Notes: generated by a model from the letters alone, not told the origin. A stretch of DNA of 64,000 nt from Timaviella obliquedivisa GSE-PSE-MK23-08B (GCA_019358855.1 JAHHII010000010.1:98719-162718), one strand, 5' to 3'. Counted from the first letter of the stretch, positions 26,427 through 36,048 are shown. Made by a program: numbers and translations.

Positions 26427-27785
26427 ATGTCTTTTCAGGTTTCTCTAGGTCAGTTGGTCGAGCTTTTGGCAGCTACTCCTCTTCATCTCTCTGAGAATGA
26501 TCTACGATCGCCCATCACAAGAATCACCACTGACAGCCGCAGTTTGCAAGCAGGCGACTTGTTTATTGCCTTACGGGGAGAAAAATTTGATGGGCATGGG
26601 TTTACAGAGCAGGCCATACAGCAAGGGGCGATCGCAGCAATTACTGATTACCCTGTGGCAGGAGTTCTTGCTCTGCCGCTGCTAATCGTGAAAGACACGT
26701 TAGAGGCATATCAAGCGATCGCCCATTGGTGGCGGAATCAGTTTAAGCATCCGGTAATTGCGGTGACTGGCTCGGTGGGCAAGACCACGACTAAGGAGCT
26801 TATTGCCTCGGTTTTAGCGACTCAGGGCAAAGTGCTGAAGACGCAGGCGAACTACAACAATGAAATAGGAGTGCCTAAAACGCTGCTAGACCTTGACGAT
26901 CAGGACTATGCAGTAGTGGAAATGGGAATGCGAGCAGCAGGTGAAATCGCTTTACTAACCCGCATCGCGCGCCCAGACATCGCTGTCATTACCAACGTGG
27001 GAACCGCTCACATTGGACGACTAGGCTCTGAACAGGCGATCGCCAATGCCAAGTGCGAGTTGCTCGAAAAACTCCCAGAGACAGGCATTGCTATCCTTAA
27101 CCATGACAACTTGCGCTTAATTGCAACCGCAGCGAAGGTTTGGCAGGGCAAGGTGTTGACCTATGGGTTGGAAGGTGGCGATTTACAAGGCGAGCTTTTA
27201 AGTGCCACAACGCTAAAGGTTGAGGGTAACGTTTTACCCCTGCCTTTGCCAGGTCGGCACAATGCTTTGAACTACTTGGCAGCGATCGCTGTTGCCAAAG
27301 TTTTAGACATCGACTGGACTATCCTGACGGCTGGCATAGAGGTGACCTTACCCCAAGGGCGATCGCGTCGGTATGAACTGCCTAATGATGTGCTGCTGTT
27401 AGATGAAACGTATAATGCGGGCTTAGAGTCTATGATTGCGGCTTTACACTTGTTGGCAGAAACGCCCGGAACTCGGCATATTGCAGTGCTCGGCACGATG
27501 AAGGAGCTAGGAGAGCGATCGCCAGAATTTCATGAACAAGTGGGTACGGTTGCTCGTCAGCTAAATCTAGATCGTCTGTTGATTTTGGCAGATGAAGCTG
27601 AGAGTGAGGCTTTAGCGTCGGGTGCTGCGCCGTCAGTGGTGTCTGAGCGGTTTACGAGCCATGCTGCTGTGGTGGAAAGATTAGTACAGTTAGTGCAACC
27701 AGGCGATCGCCTGTTGTTCAAAGCATCCCGCGCTGTAGGGTTAGATCAAGTCGTGGAGCAGTTTCGGACTACAGTACAGTTGTAA
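26427..27785 (+). CDS. murF: UDP-N-acetylmuramoyl-tripeptide--D-alanyl-D-alanine ligase
   Basis: Cytoplasmic Mur ligase that adds D-Ala-D-Ala to the peptidoglycan precursor. The 452-residue protein has the MurF N-terminal substrate motif TTDSRSLQAGDLFIALRG, the ATP loop TGSVGKTTTKE (about 114-124), the NNEIGVP motif, LPGRHNALNYLAA, and LDETYNAG. Length is normal. It ends near a terminator that serves the opposite strand. Confidence 0.96.
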   Translation: MSFQVSLGQLVELLAATPLHLSENDLRSPITRITTDSRSLQAGDLFIALRGEKFDGHGFTEQAIQQGAIAAITDYPVAGVLALPLLIVKDTLEAYQAIAHWWRNQFKHPVIAVTGSVGKTTTKELIASVLATQGKVLKTQANYNNEIGVPKTLLDLDDQDYAVVEMGMRAAGEIALLTRIARPDIAVITNVGTAHIGRLGSEQAIANAKCELLEKLPETGIAILNHDNLRLIATAAKVWQGKVLTYGLEGGDLQGELLSATTLKVEGNVLPLPLPGRHNALNYLAAIAVAKVLDIDWTILTAGIEVTLPQGRSRRYELPNDVLLLDETYNAGLESMIAALHLLAETPGTRHIAVLGTMKELGERSPEFHEQVGTVARQLNLDRLLILADEAESEALASGAAPSVVSERFTSHAAVVERLVQLVQPGDRLLFKASRAVGLDQVVEQFRTTVQL

Positions 27786-27808
27786 AAAGCTCCGGGTGAA
27801 ACAAAAAA

Positions 27809-27829
27809 TCCCTGACAGAAAGTCAGGGA
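27809..27829 (-). terminator. bidirectional terminator between murF and the DUF3598 gene
   Basis: Perfect 8-bp stem TCCCTGAC / GTCAGGGA with a five-base loop. On the minus strand it is followed by TTTTTTG, so it best fits termination of the DUF3598 gene; on the + strand the tail is TAAAAT. Confidence 0.7.
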
Positions 27830-27918
27830 TAAAATAGGGTGCATCTACCTCTTCGTTATCCATACCGACTCCTACCTCATCAGGAAGAATTTGCTGAGAG
27901 TTTTTTCTGACTATGGTT

Positions 27919-28755
27919 TTAGGTCACGCGCTTTTCAGTCACTAGCGTTAAACTACTCCAACCGCCTTGAGCGTCGTAGCTCCGAATCATGCGCTGGCGT
28001 AGGTTGGGGTTGATTAACCAGCCTGCCTCTAAAAAGAAAGGTTGACCTTTAGGAAGAGTAAGCGGTGTGTTGCAAGAGGCACCATCAGGAAGCAGCAAGA
28101 CTTGAATGGGAAATTTGCCTTGGTCAAATAACAGCGTTGAGCCATTAATTTCGGCACTGGAGGAGAAGTCTAACTGGGGCAAGATGAGATGCTGCTGAAG
28201 ACGATCGCCCTCTTGTTTGACTGAAAGCGTCGTCGCAAATTGGGTCGATCGCCAGTTAAGGTCAAGGGTCACAGATTCTCCTTGCCACTCACCGATTAAT
28301 TGCTCGACTGTCAGAGGCGGGCGATCGCTAGATTGTTTCCCTTGAAGATGCTCTCGAATCAGCGTGAGTTCTGAAAACTGATGGTTTTCATTAAACAGTT
28401 GCACTAAACGAAGCCGATGATCGTTCCAAATAAACCCCAGTTCGGCTCCAAACTCCGTTGTAGGCGCAAGCTGAATCGATCCTTGAGAAAATGCGCCTCC
28501 CTCAAATAGCAAAATGCCGCGACCCAGCGATCGATACTCTAAAACTCGATGCTGCGTCACTTCGGCTCTATCCGCTGAAAACTGGTCGATCGTTTGGCGC
28601 ACTATTTTATTGTCATCAAGTCCTTCTAAGGTCACTAAAGTTGAAATGTCTGCCTGAAGGTTGCCATGGGTAGAAAGGCTTGTAAAAGATCCTTCCCAAG
28701 CCCCTAAGTTGCAGAGCAGGTTATCCCATTGTGAGGTTGAGCCAAATTGTGTCAT
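27919..28755 (-). CDS. DUF3598-family protein
   Basis: A 278-residue protein with the DUF3598 pattern of cyanobacteria: NLLCNLGAWEGSF at the N-terminus, LEYRSLGRGILLFEGGAFSQGS in the middle and VEQLIGEWQGESVTLD opening a second half. The alternating strands suggest a lipocalin/calycin-like barrel pair, as proposed for bilin lyase relatives, but the function is unknown. The ATG at 28755 (MTQFGS) is preferred to the TTG two codons earlier. Confidence 0.75.
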   Translation of the reverse strand: MTQFGSTSQWDNLLCNLGAWEGSFTSLSTHGNLQADISTLVTLEGLDDNKIVRQTIDQFSADRAEVTQHRVLEYRSLGRGILLFEGGAFSQGSIQLAPTTEFGAELGFIWNDHRLRLVQLFNENHQFSELTLIREHLQGKQSSDRPPLTVEQLIGEWQGESVTLDLNWRSTQFATTLSVKQEGDRLQQHLILPQLDFSSSAEINGSTLLFDQGKFPIQVLLLPDGASCNTPLTLPKGQPFFLEAGWLINPNLRQRMIRSYDAQGGWSSLTLVTEKRVT

Positions 28756-29122
28756 CTGCAAAACTAGACTTCTATTGCAATCTTTTTAGTATCAGGCAAA
28801 TCTATGAGTGTGAAAGCTCTCTCATAATTCTTTTATAATAAATCGCTTTTATACCGTAATATTACTGGTTCTAGAGCAAAACTTATGTAATTTTTAATAC
28901 TTCGTTTGCACAGGCATGGGCGATCGCCAAAAACTAGGTTGTCGAATGGCTGGCTAACAGTGGCTCTTAAACCATTTATTTTAGGTGCGGCTGATCAAAC
29001 TCTCTACTGAAATAGCCTGTACAAATTTACACTCTTTCATTAATATTATTTTTTGGGTTCAATATTAACTAGATATTAAGAATTATTAAAAACATGACAT
29101 TTCTTCAGTCAAACCTTAACCC
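28756..29122. other. 367-bp AT-rich intergenic region
   Basis: Divergent spacer between the DUF3598 gene and rlpA. It contains one GGCGATCGCC word and several A/T runs. I see no hairpin terminator, gene or recognisable operator. Confidence 0.5.
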
Positions 29123-30259
29123 ATGAATTTTTCAGGCTTTTTAGGGGTGCTTGCATCCGTCAGTCATGTTCTTTCTTTGGCAGGTTCTTCTATCATCGAA
29201 GCCTTGCCTCAGTCGTCTCTTAGAAAAGAACCTATTCTTCAAAATTCTCCAGCAATCACTTCCCCGTCTCTCCATTCAGCAAGGTTTGCCACTCTCACAA
29301 AGCTTCCAGGTTTTGCAGACAAACGATACGCTCTGGCGAACGGTTCCCAATTAGGATTTACCCCGCGAGACGGTTGGCAAACTCTTCTAGAAGAGTTCAC
29401 GCGCCCCCAACTGGCGGTTCAAGTCGTGGGTCAAAAGTTTCAGGTAAAGATTAAGGGGCATGTTGTGGCTGAGGTCACGTCTCAAGACCAAGCTGCTCTT
29501 ATGGTTTGGCAATTACAACGGATGGCTTTGAACCCAGACTTTGATGCCCAAAATCTACATCTAGGGCTAAGTCTACGTCCTGGAATGCCTGAGGCAACCC
29601 CTGTAGGGAAAATCGAGAATGAAGTTTTGTTCTGGAGCGATCGCCGCCTCACCCCTCAAGTGCAAGAAAACGCTGAGTTAACAGCGATCGCTTGGGTCAA
29701 TAATCTTCGTGCTGCCCTAGATGTCCCTAGGTTATCGTTGGCAGAAGCTCAAAGCCAGATGCACAATTTAGTCCCGACTGATCAGCGCTTAAGGGGGACA
29801 GCTTCTTGGTATGGGTCTTACTTCCACGGTCGTCAAACTGCTACAGGCGAAATCTTTGACCAAAATGATCTGACGGCTGCTCATCCCTCATTGCCCTTTG
29901 GCACTTTTTTAAAGGTGACAAACTTGCTATCAGGTGAGCAGGTCATTGTGCGGATTAATGACCGGGGCCCCTACTGGGACGATCGCTCTCTCGATCTTTC
30001 CAGACAGGCGGCGCTTTGTCTAAACAGCGAATCGAAAGGTGTTGTGCCCTACGAAGCGATCGTTATGCAACCGGTGCAACCCATGCAGACTTTGAAAAAC
30101 ACTGCTTCTATTTCTCAAGAGCAGCATCCAGATCAGATAAGAAGTCACAGGATAGGTCAAAAAGTAGCAAGGCTGATCCGATCGCCCTTTACACAGTCTG
30201 GGCAACCTAAACAGTCTGGGCAATATACGCAGTCTGAATCTATACAGTCTGGGCAATAA
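29123..30259 (+). CDS. rlpA: RlpA-like double-psi beta-barrel protein
   Basis: The core (about 230-325) is the RlpA/DPBB domain: GTASWYGSYFHGRQTATGE with catalytic-type Asp and His positions later in RINDRGPYWDDRSLDLSRQAA. In other bacteria RlpA is a septal lytic transglycosylase acting on naked glycan strands. The 378-residue protein begins with a weakly hydrophobic leader and a family-typical cyanobacterial N-terminal domain, and ends in a Gln/Ser tail built of short repeats (QSGQ..). Its 3' end overlaps the convergent regulator gene by 20 bases. Confidence 0.82.
   Translation: MNFSGFLGVLASVSHVLSLAGSSIIEALPQSSLRKEPILQNSPAITSPSLHSARFATLTKLPGFADKRYALANGSQLGFTPRDGWQTLLEEFTRPQLAVQVVGQKFQVKIKGHVVAEVTSQDQAALMVWQLQRMALNPDFDAQNLHLGLSLRPGMPEATPVGKIENEVLFWSDRRLTPQVQENAELTAIAWVNNLRAALDVPRLSLAEAQSQMHNLVPTDQRLRGTASWYGSYFHGRQTATGEIFDQNDLTAAHPSLPFGTFLKVTNLLSGEQVIVRINDRGPYWDDRSLDLSRQAALCLNSESKGVVPYEAIVMQPVQPMQTLKNTASISQEQHPDQIRSHRIGQKVARLIRSPFTQSGQPKQSGQYTQSESIQSGQ
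30194..30256 (+). repeat. four CAGTCTG-based short tandem repeats in the rlpA 3' end
   Basis: CAGTCTGGGCAA occurs at 30194, 30212 and 30245, with a shorter copy (CAGTCTGAATC) at 30230; spacing 15-18 bases. It encodes the QSGQ-type tail of RlpA, and its last copy covers the overlap with the convergent gene's stop. Confidence 0.85.
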
Positions 30260-30869
30260 GGATGATATGACGATTGCTGTCCATTTTCATCCAGCCTGCT
30301 TCCTGAAGTTGACTGAGGAGCCGAGTCACCGTCACACGAGTCGTACCGATGGTGCTGGCAATTTGCTGATGGGTGAGGCGGACGTTCAGCCGAGTACCGT
30401 CAGCAACAGGCTGTCCCAACTCTTGGCCCAACAACAGCAACAGATGGCGCAATCGATCTTCCACCCGGCGGTAGCCCGTCACAGTCAAAATTGCCTCCGC
30501 TTGCTGCAATCGACGCACCAAGTGCCGGAAAATTCCCTGCGCCAACATGGGAGACTGGACAACTTCTGATAGGCGTAGCCGCATCAAATCGACATCAGTC
30601 AATGCACTAGCCTGGTAAGGATATACGAGCGTTAAGGGTAACCCAAACGGCATTGAGGGACACATTAACCCCAGTAGCGCTTCATCACCATTGTCGTAGA
30701 GCGTACCTAGCTGCACAACACCTCGACAAACAACCCAAATTTCATCGGGTAAGAGGCGAATAGTTTGACCGCTGCGAAAATGTTGTAATGTCCGACCTTG
30801 ATAAAGTCTTTCTAAAAGCTGACGCAGATCAGGGGTAGGGGCAGATTCGAGGGCGTAAGCGTAGGTCAT
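30240..30869 (-). CDS. Crp/Fnr-family regulator related to NtcA
   Basis: A 209-residue protein with an N-terminal cupin-like effector domain (about 15-115) and a C-terminal winged helix. The recognition segment THQQIASTIGTTRVTVTRLLSQL is close to that of NtcA, the global nitrogen regulator, so it may recognise a GTA-N8-TAC-like site. The N-terminal domain differs from NtcA and lacks the arginine-serine cAMP phosphate cassette, so the ligand is unknown. I read it as a paralogue, not ntcA itself. Confidence 0.82.
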   Translation of the reverse strand: MTYAYALESAPTPDLRQLLERLYQGRTLQHFRSGQTIRLLPDEIWVVCRGVVQLGTLYDNGDEALLGLMCPSMPFGLPLTLVYPYQASALTDVDLMRLRLSEVVQSPMLAQGIFRHLVRRLQQAEAILTVTGYRRVEDRLRHLLLLLGQELGQPVADGTRLNVRLTHQQIASTIGTTRVTVTRLLSQLQEAGWMKMDSNRHIILIAQTV

Positions 30870-31017
30870 GGTGTTTTCGGATGCTCTGGGCTGTTGTCGA
30901 ACAGCTTAAACGCCTGACCTCAAGAGAAGGTAATTAAACGGTTACGGAAGAGTAATGAATCGATTTAGAAGAGATTAAGGTATGAGCGCATTCCTTGTTA
31001 TGGCGCTAGGGCTTGAT

Positions 31018-32565
31018 TTATTCTGGAGAACAGTCAAGACAATGTATAGCTTCTAGCATTCCTCTTGCTTTACTCAGGGTTTCTTCGTACTCACGCTCTG
31101 GTTCAGAATCGGCAACGAGTCCGGCTCCAGCCTGGACGATGACGGTATGTTTGCCGTTAGACTGGCTGCGAACGACCATAGTACGGATGGCGATCGCTGT
31201 GTTCAACTGTCCTTCAAAATCATAATAGCCGTAGGCTCCGGAATAGACCCCTCGCCGACAGGGTTCTAAATCATGAATAATCTCCATTGCCCGAATTTTG
31301 GGTGCCCCACTCACGGTTCCAGCCGGAAAGCAGGCTTTCAAAAGTTCCCAAGCCGTCTTGTCAGGATCGAGTTGACCCACTACATTGCTGACAATGTGCA
31401 TAACGTGAGAATAACGCTCAATCGACATTAGTTCATCTACTATGACGCTGCCGTTGATACAGACTCGCCCTAGATCATTGCGCCCCAAATCAACCAGCAT
31501 GACATGCTCGGCAATTTCCTTAGGATCTTGCAGTAGTTCTTCGGCATAGGCAGCATCTTCGCTGGGGGTTTTGCCGCGAGGACGCGTTCCGGCGATCGGT
31601 CGGACAGTCGCAACGGTTGGCAGCTTTGGTTCTAGAGGGCGATCGGCTTTAACCATCACCTCCGGGCTAGAGCCAATGATCTGCCAATCTTGAAAGTTGA
31701 AATATGCCATGTAGGGTGAAGGATTGATCAATCGCAAGGATCGATACAATGCAAACGGATCACCGCTATAGTCTGCTGATAGCCGTTGAGAAGCAACCAC
31801 CTGAAAAATATCTCCTGCCCGAATATGATCCTTTGCCCGCTCTACATTGGCGCAGAATTCTTCTTTCGTAAAGTTGCTGGTATACAAAGTTCTGTTTCGA
31901 GAGGGTTTTCCTCCCGGCGGTGTCCACTCCAGCACCGTATCCTGCCCTGAAAGAGGCAATTGCAACTTATCTAGCATTTGAGTGACTTGTTGACACGCTT
32001 GCTGATAAGCCTGCTCTAAATTAGTTTGGGGATCACGGAGATCAGCATAGGCGATCGCCCAGATCTTGCGCTGCACTTGGTCAAAAATTAGCAAATGGTC
32101 AATCTGCATCCACACACCATCAGGCAAATCTTGCTCATCTGTTGAATACACAGGCACCCGAGGTTCGATCCACTGAATGAGCTCATAGCCCCAGAAGCCA
32201 AACAGTCCGCCAATTCCAGGCGGCAACTGGGGCAACGTCACGGGGTGGTAAGACTGGAGGCAGGTTGTTAATGCCACAAACGGATCGCCTTCAAAAACTT
32301 GCGCTGAGCCATCTCGATGAGTTTGCGTGGTTTTACTGCCCCGTGCCTCTAACACCCAGACCGGGTCGCAACCCAGAAAGCTATAGCGTCCTAGCTTTTC
32401 GCCCCCTTCAATGGACTCTAGCAAAAAACTATAGGGCTGCCCCGCACAAACCTTGTACCAAGCAGAAACAGGGGTATCCAAATCAGCAACCCACTCTTGG
32501 TAAACCGGAACAAAGTTTCCTTGCTGCCCCAACGCTGAAAATTGTGCAAAATCTGGAGAAGCCAT
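31018..32565 (-). CDS. trpE: anthranilate synthase component I
   Basis: It converts chorismate to anthranilate, the first step of tryptophan synthesis. The 515-residue protein shows the tryptophan feedback motif LLESIEGGEKLGRYSFLG (about 48-65) and the chorismate-binding signature AGDIFQVVASQRL, IAGTRPRGKT and GTVSGAPKIRAMEII. It needs the TrpG amidotransferase, which is not in this window. No leader peptide with Trp codons is seen upstream. Confidence 0.95.
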   Translation of the reverse strand: MASPDFAQFSALGQQGNFVPVYQEWVADLDTPVSAWYKVCAGQPYSFLLESIEGGEKLGRYSFLGCDPVWVLEARGSKTTQTHRDGSAQVFEGDPFVALTTCLQSYHPVTLPQLPPGIGGLFGFWGYELIQWIEPRVPVYSTDEQDLPDGVWMQIDHLLIFDQVQRKIWAIAYADLRDPQTNLEQAYQQACQQVTQMLDKLQLPLSGQDTVLEWTPPGGKPSRNRTLYTSNFTKEEFCANVERAKDHIRAGDIFQVVASQRLSADYSGDPFALYRSLRLINPSPYMAYFNFQDWQIIGSSPEVMVKADRPLEPKLPTVATVRPIAGTRPRGKTPSEDAAYAEELLQDPKEIAEHVMLVDLGRNDLGRVCINGSVIVDELMSIERYSHVMHIVSNVVGQLDPDKTAWELLKACFPAGTVSGAPKIRAMEIIHDLEPCRRGVYSGAYGYYDFEGQLNTAIAIRTMVVRSQSNGKHTVIVQAGAGLVADSEPEREYEETLSKARGMLEAIHCLDCSPE

Positions 32566-32973
32566 GCCATGCCCCTATCTGGAATGCACCATAGTCTACC
32601 ATTCACTGCCCAAATCCTCACCTTTTTAAGTCACCCGATGGCAGGATGATTCGCCTCTGTCAAATCAGCGATTATTTATGAGTTATAAAGTGTTGTATTT
32701 CACTTAAACTGACTTGAGGACAACAAACCGTCAGCGCACTGATTGCCCACATTGGGTGAAAACACAGTGGAGTGATGGAGTCAATCAATTTAGGCTTTAT
32801 TTAGCCTCGTGTTATTTAGCCTCATGATTGAAGAGAGTTGAAAACTACCCGGAATCCTAGGACGGGTCTTTGTATCAACAGTTGGAACCTGGTTCGCCCC
32901 GATCGCCTCAGAACACCCCCAAAACAATTGCGTTCATCCCTCTATGCGGGATAAGGAAATTAGAGGAACTCAA
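32566..32973. other. 408-bp intergenic region between trpE and a small gene
   Basis: Divergent spacer. It carries the imperfect 15-bp tandem duplication TTATTTAGCCTCGTG / TTATTTAGCCTCATG at 32797-32826 (14 of 15 identical). No attenuator, riboswitch or gene is evident. Confidence 0.5.
32797..32826. repeat. 15-bp tandem duplication
   Basis: TTATTTAGCCTCGTG followed directly by TTATTTAGCCTCATG, 14 of 15 bases identical, in the trpE upstream spacer. Confidence 0.85.
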
Positions 32974-33210
32974 ATGAGAGACTTCGTTCTAGATGCCCCT
33001 GGCTCTAATCGTTATACCTACTTTGTGGCTTATTACGGCAAAGAGTTTCATCAACAGACTGCTGTTTTGCATGTCATGCATCACTTCGATGTTTCGGTTC
33101 AAGATCTGCATGTTCAGATTCGATCGAGAATCAACGAAGTGTTAGGAGAAGAAACTCCCTCTTGCTATCACATCTTAGCTTTAGCAACTCCAGAAGCCAT
33201 TCCAGCTTAG
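32974..33210 (+). CDS. conserved small protein, 78 residues
   Basis: Function unknown. The ATG at 32974 has AGAGG seven bases upstream and is preferred to an in-frame ATG at 32944. The protein (MRDFVLDAPGSNRYTYFVAYYGKEF...) looks like a compact alpha/beta fold with a His-rich middle (HVMHHFDV) and no membrane segment. It is a lone gene. Confidence 0.55.
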   Translation: MRDFVLDAPGSNRYTYFVAYYGKEFHQQTAVLHVMHHFDVSVQDLHVQIRSRINEVLGEETPSCYHILALATPEAIPA

Positions 33211-33350
33211 TTAGCGATCGCTGACTGATGATCAACGCCTGTTCACACCAACAAGCTCATGAAGAGGGAGGGGCGATCGCCTCTCCCCTGGATTTGTGCA
33301 GAGTTGCAGCGACCACCGTATACTGTCTGAATAGGTGGTCATAGAATTTT

Positions 33351-35159
33351 ATGAAAAACTTGAGCCTTTTAGGGCTGGCTGGAGTTGTGGCTGGCACAGT
33401 CAGCATTACTTCGATCGCATTGGCAGAACAACCATTATTCGTTGCATATCCGGCAGATGGGTATGAAACAAATGCCACCCAGATTTTCCTGATTGGTACA
33501 GCGCCAGCAGCAGGTGAAGTCACGATTAATGGGCAGAGAGTTGAGCGCAGCGATGCAGGACATTTTGCCCCTACTCTGCCGTTACAATTGGGCGAGAATG
33601 TTTTTGACTTGCGCTATGGTAGTCAGCGGTTGAAACTGCGGGTGATACGTGCCTCCTCTGCTCCCCCCACTCCAACGGGTGCAACCTTTGCTGCGGGCTC
33701 ACTCATTCCAGCAGTGGATGTTGCTCGTCTACCAGGAGAGCCTATATGTTTTGGGGCGATCGCTCCTCCCAATGCCAAAGTAACAGTGACTTTAGGCAGC
33801 CAAACGATTCCTCTGCTGCCTCAAATAAACTCCGTCGAACTGCCTCCTAATTCGGCAGTGTTAACCCAGCAAGAGCAGCCAATGCCTTCTGCCGAAAGCT
33901 ATCAAGGCTGCACTAGTAATGGGCTAAGTGCAGACAGGCTCAGCAGCAATACCAACCCCACGGGCACGATGCCCATAACCTCGCTAACCCACGATCTAGG
34001 CTATCCTCAGTTTCAACTAATACTCAATGGACAAACCCAAACTCAGACGGGAACAGGTAAAGTTAAAATTCTTTCTCCTGTGAATGCTCAGGTCATTGAA
34101 GTAACCGCTGATCCGGGAACGGCACGAACTGGGGCAAGTACTGATTACTCTCGCCTAACGCCGCTGCCAAAGGGCACAACTGCGGCGGTAACAGGTCGAG
34201 AGGGTGAGTGGCTGCGGTTAGACTATGGGGGGTGGATTAAGGCATCTGAGACTAGAGTTTTGCCAAGTGCAGTGCCGCCGCGATCGCTCATTCGCAGTAT
34301 TCGGGCGCGTCAGGTAGAAGATTGGACAGAGGTCTTGTTTCCTTTGCAGGTAGCGGTACCCGTGACCGTACAGCAAGGCGATCGCTCCTTTGCATTAACA
34401 TTGCATAACACGACTGCCCAAACTGACACCATTCGCCTAGATGACGATCCTTTAATTGAACGGTTGGATTGGCAGCAGACAGCGCCTCAACAAATTCAGT
34501 ACACTTTTAGTCTCAAGTCTTCTCAACAGTGGGGCTACAAGTTGCGGTATGAGGGAACCACTTTAGTACTGTCGCTTAAACATCCTCCGCAAGTAGAGCA
34601 GTCATTGAAGGGGATTAGTATCTTGCTTGACCCAGGGCATGGGGGAGCAGAAGATTTAGGTGCGCGGGGGCCCACAGGTTATCCGGAAAAGGATGTGGTG
34701 TTAATTGTGTCCAAGCTACTGCGCGATCGCCTCCTTGCTAAAGGTGCCACTGTCTATATGACGCGTGAAGCAGATATTGATCTAGGTCCTAATGAGCGGG
34801 CAGCGATGATCAATCAGATGCAGCCAGACTTAGCCGTGAGCTTGCACTACAATGCTCTCCCCGATGAGGGAGACGCAGCCCATACATCTGGCATAGGGGC
34901 ATTTTGGTATAACGCTCAGTCTCATGGGTTAGCGGTATTTTTACACAATTACTTAGTTGAAAAGCTCGATCGCCCTTCCTATGGGGTGTTTTGGAATAAC
35001 TTAGCGTTGACGCGTCCAACTGTCGCTCCAGCAATATTACTAGAGCTAGGATTTATGATTAATCCTCAAGAGTTTGAATGGATTACAGACGAAGAAGCAC
35101 AAGAAGAGCTAGCAGATTCATTAAGCAATGGCATTGAGCAATGGATTCGAGAGCAATAG
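33351..35159 (+). CDS. N-acetylmuramoyl-L-alanine amidase (AmiC-like)
   Basis: Periplasmic zinc amidase that cuts the stem peptide from peptidoglycan. The 602-residue precursor has a signal peptide ending near residue 25 (SIALA), N-terminal beta-rich modules with an SH3-like region around 230-300 (EWLRLDYGGWIKASE), and an AMIN-like segment. A C-terminal Amidase_3 domain (about 423-600) follows, with zinc ligands in LDPGHGG (His430), the Glu of YPEKDVVL and the His of SLHYNA, and catalytic Glu in LLELGFM. Confidence 0.92.
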   Translation: MKNLSLLGLAGVVAGTVSITSIALAEQPLFVAYPADGYETNATQIFLIGTAPAAGEVTINGQRVERSDAGHFAPTLPLQLGENVFDLRYGSQRLKLRVIRASSAPPTPTGATFAAGSLIPAVDVARLPGEPICFGAIAPPNAKVTVTLGSQTIPLLPQINSVELPPNSAVLTQQEQPMPSAESYQGCTSNGLSADRLSSNTNPTGTMPITSLTHDLGYPQFQLILNGQTQTQTGTGKVKILSPVNAQVIEVTADPGTARTGASTDYSRLTPLPKGTTAAVTGREGEWLRLDYGGWIKASETRVLPSAVPPRSLIRSIRARQVEDWTEVLFPLQVAVPVTVQQGDRSFALTLHNTTAQTDTIRLDDDPLIERLDWQQTAPQQIQYTFSLKSSQQWGYKLRYEGTTLVLSLKHPPQVEQSLKGISILLDPGHGGAEDLGARGPTGYPEKDVVLIVSKLLRDRLLAKGATVYMTREADIDLGPNERAAMINQMQPDLAVSLHYNALPDEGDAAHTSGIGAFWYNAQSHGLAVFLHNYLVEKLDRPSYGVFWNNLALTRPTVAPAILLELGFMINPQEFEWITDEEAQEELADSLSNGIEQWIREQ

Positions 35160-35209
35160 GAATATTTGGGCTGAAAGAAACGCAAAAGCACTCTTAGTTT
35201 CCAAAAAGT

Positions 35210-35974
35210 TCAAGTTAGGTTAAACCGCTGAAGTTGCCCTTCTAAAGATTGGGGTAGAGATTTATGGAGTTCAGCTTTGTTGCGGAAGAGAAGGCGATCG
35301 TGGCTTTGCACGTCAAACGGAAATTGTCCCACAATATCAGAGCGATCCATCTGCGCTAGTAGGATCTGCTCTGAACGCTTACATTGCAGGGCATAGCCAA
35401 TTTCAACACATACTTGTGGGCTAGGAATCGGTTGGGGTGGTGAACTATCCATCTGCAAGACGGGCGTACCGTCAGCAATGAAAACTAAGCTTTTGCGGAT
35501 CTTGCGCATCAAGGTGCTCTTAAGGCGAATTGGAGCATCGTTTAGACGGTGGGATTCTTCTAGAGTAAGAGGAAGACGCGATCGCTTATTAAACTTCTCT
35601 AAAAAGGCTTGAATTTCGTCTCGTAGAATGTCGCTAGACTCAGGATATTCAGTCTGGTAACAAAGAAATACAGTCGGCTCTAAATGAGCCATGACATCTT
35701 GCTTAGTGAAATAAATTTCATGACTAATCAAGTCAATGTTTGAAATAGCATATCCCCCACTACCCTCAATATAAAACTCAACTGTTTCCCCTTCCATATA
35801 TCGCTGAAACCAGGCTGCTGTTTTTACCTCAGCACTATCTTCTAAAAAATCAGCCCTTAGAGCTGATTTCAAGAGACTATTCTTGCTGAGGCGTAAGTCA
35901 TAGGGGCGTTTTTCCAAATCTCGGAAGGGTTCGTACTCCGCAAGATACCAAGCTTTCAGCGCAATGATTGCCAT
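35210..35974 (-). CDS. TIR-like / nucleoside-hydrolase-like protein, 254 residues
   Basis: Residues 98-230 resemble the TIR-like and deoxyribosyltransferase-like folds of predicted NAD- or nucleotide-cleaving effectors: TVFLCYQTEYPESSDILRDEI (strand-helix opening), LVFIADGT, then the typical VEIGYAL with candidate catalytic Glu191, and FPFDVQSHDRLLF near 218-230. The first 95 residues form an unrecognised domain. The ATG at 35974 is preferred over an in-frame codon 13 residues upstream. No partner gene (cyclase, STING-like or Argonaute) is adjacent. Enzyme activity is inferred only from motif resemblance. Confidence 0.5.
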   Translation of the reverse strand: MAIIALKAWYLAEYEPFRDLEKRPYDLRLSKNSLLKSALRADFLEDSAEVKTAAWFQRYMEGETVEFYIEGSGGYAISNIDLISHEIYFTKQDVMAHLEPTVFLCYQTEYPESSDILRDEIQAFLEKFNKRSRLPLTLEESHRLNDAPIRLKSTLMRKIRKSLVFIADGTPVLQMDSSPPQPIPSPQVCVEIGYALQCKRSEQILLAQMDRSDIVGQFPFDVQSHDRLLFRNKAELHKSLPQSLEGQLQRFNLT

Positions 35975-36030
35975 ACTTTCACTGTTTCTTTGCTTTAAAA
36001 TTAACAGTAGCACCCAAGATTTGAAATATA

Positions 36031-36048
36031 TTGAGTGATTTGAGTGAT
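36031..36048. repeat. 9-bp tandem duplication TTGAGTGAT
   Basis: Two exact copies, 57 bases upstream of the TIR-like gene start (minus strand). Confidence 0.75.
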
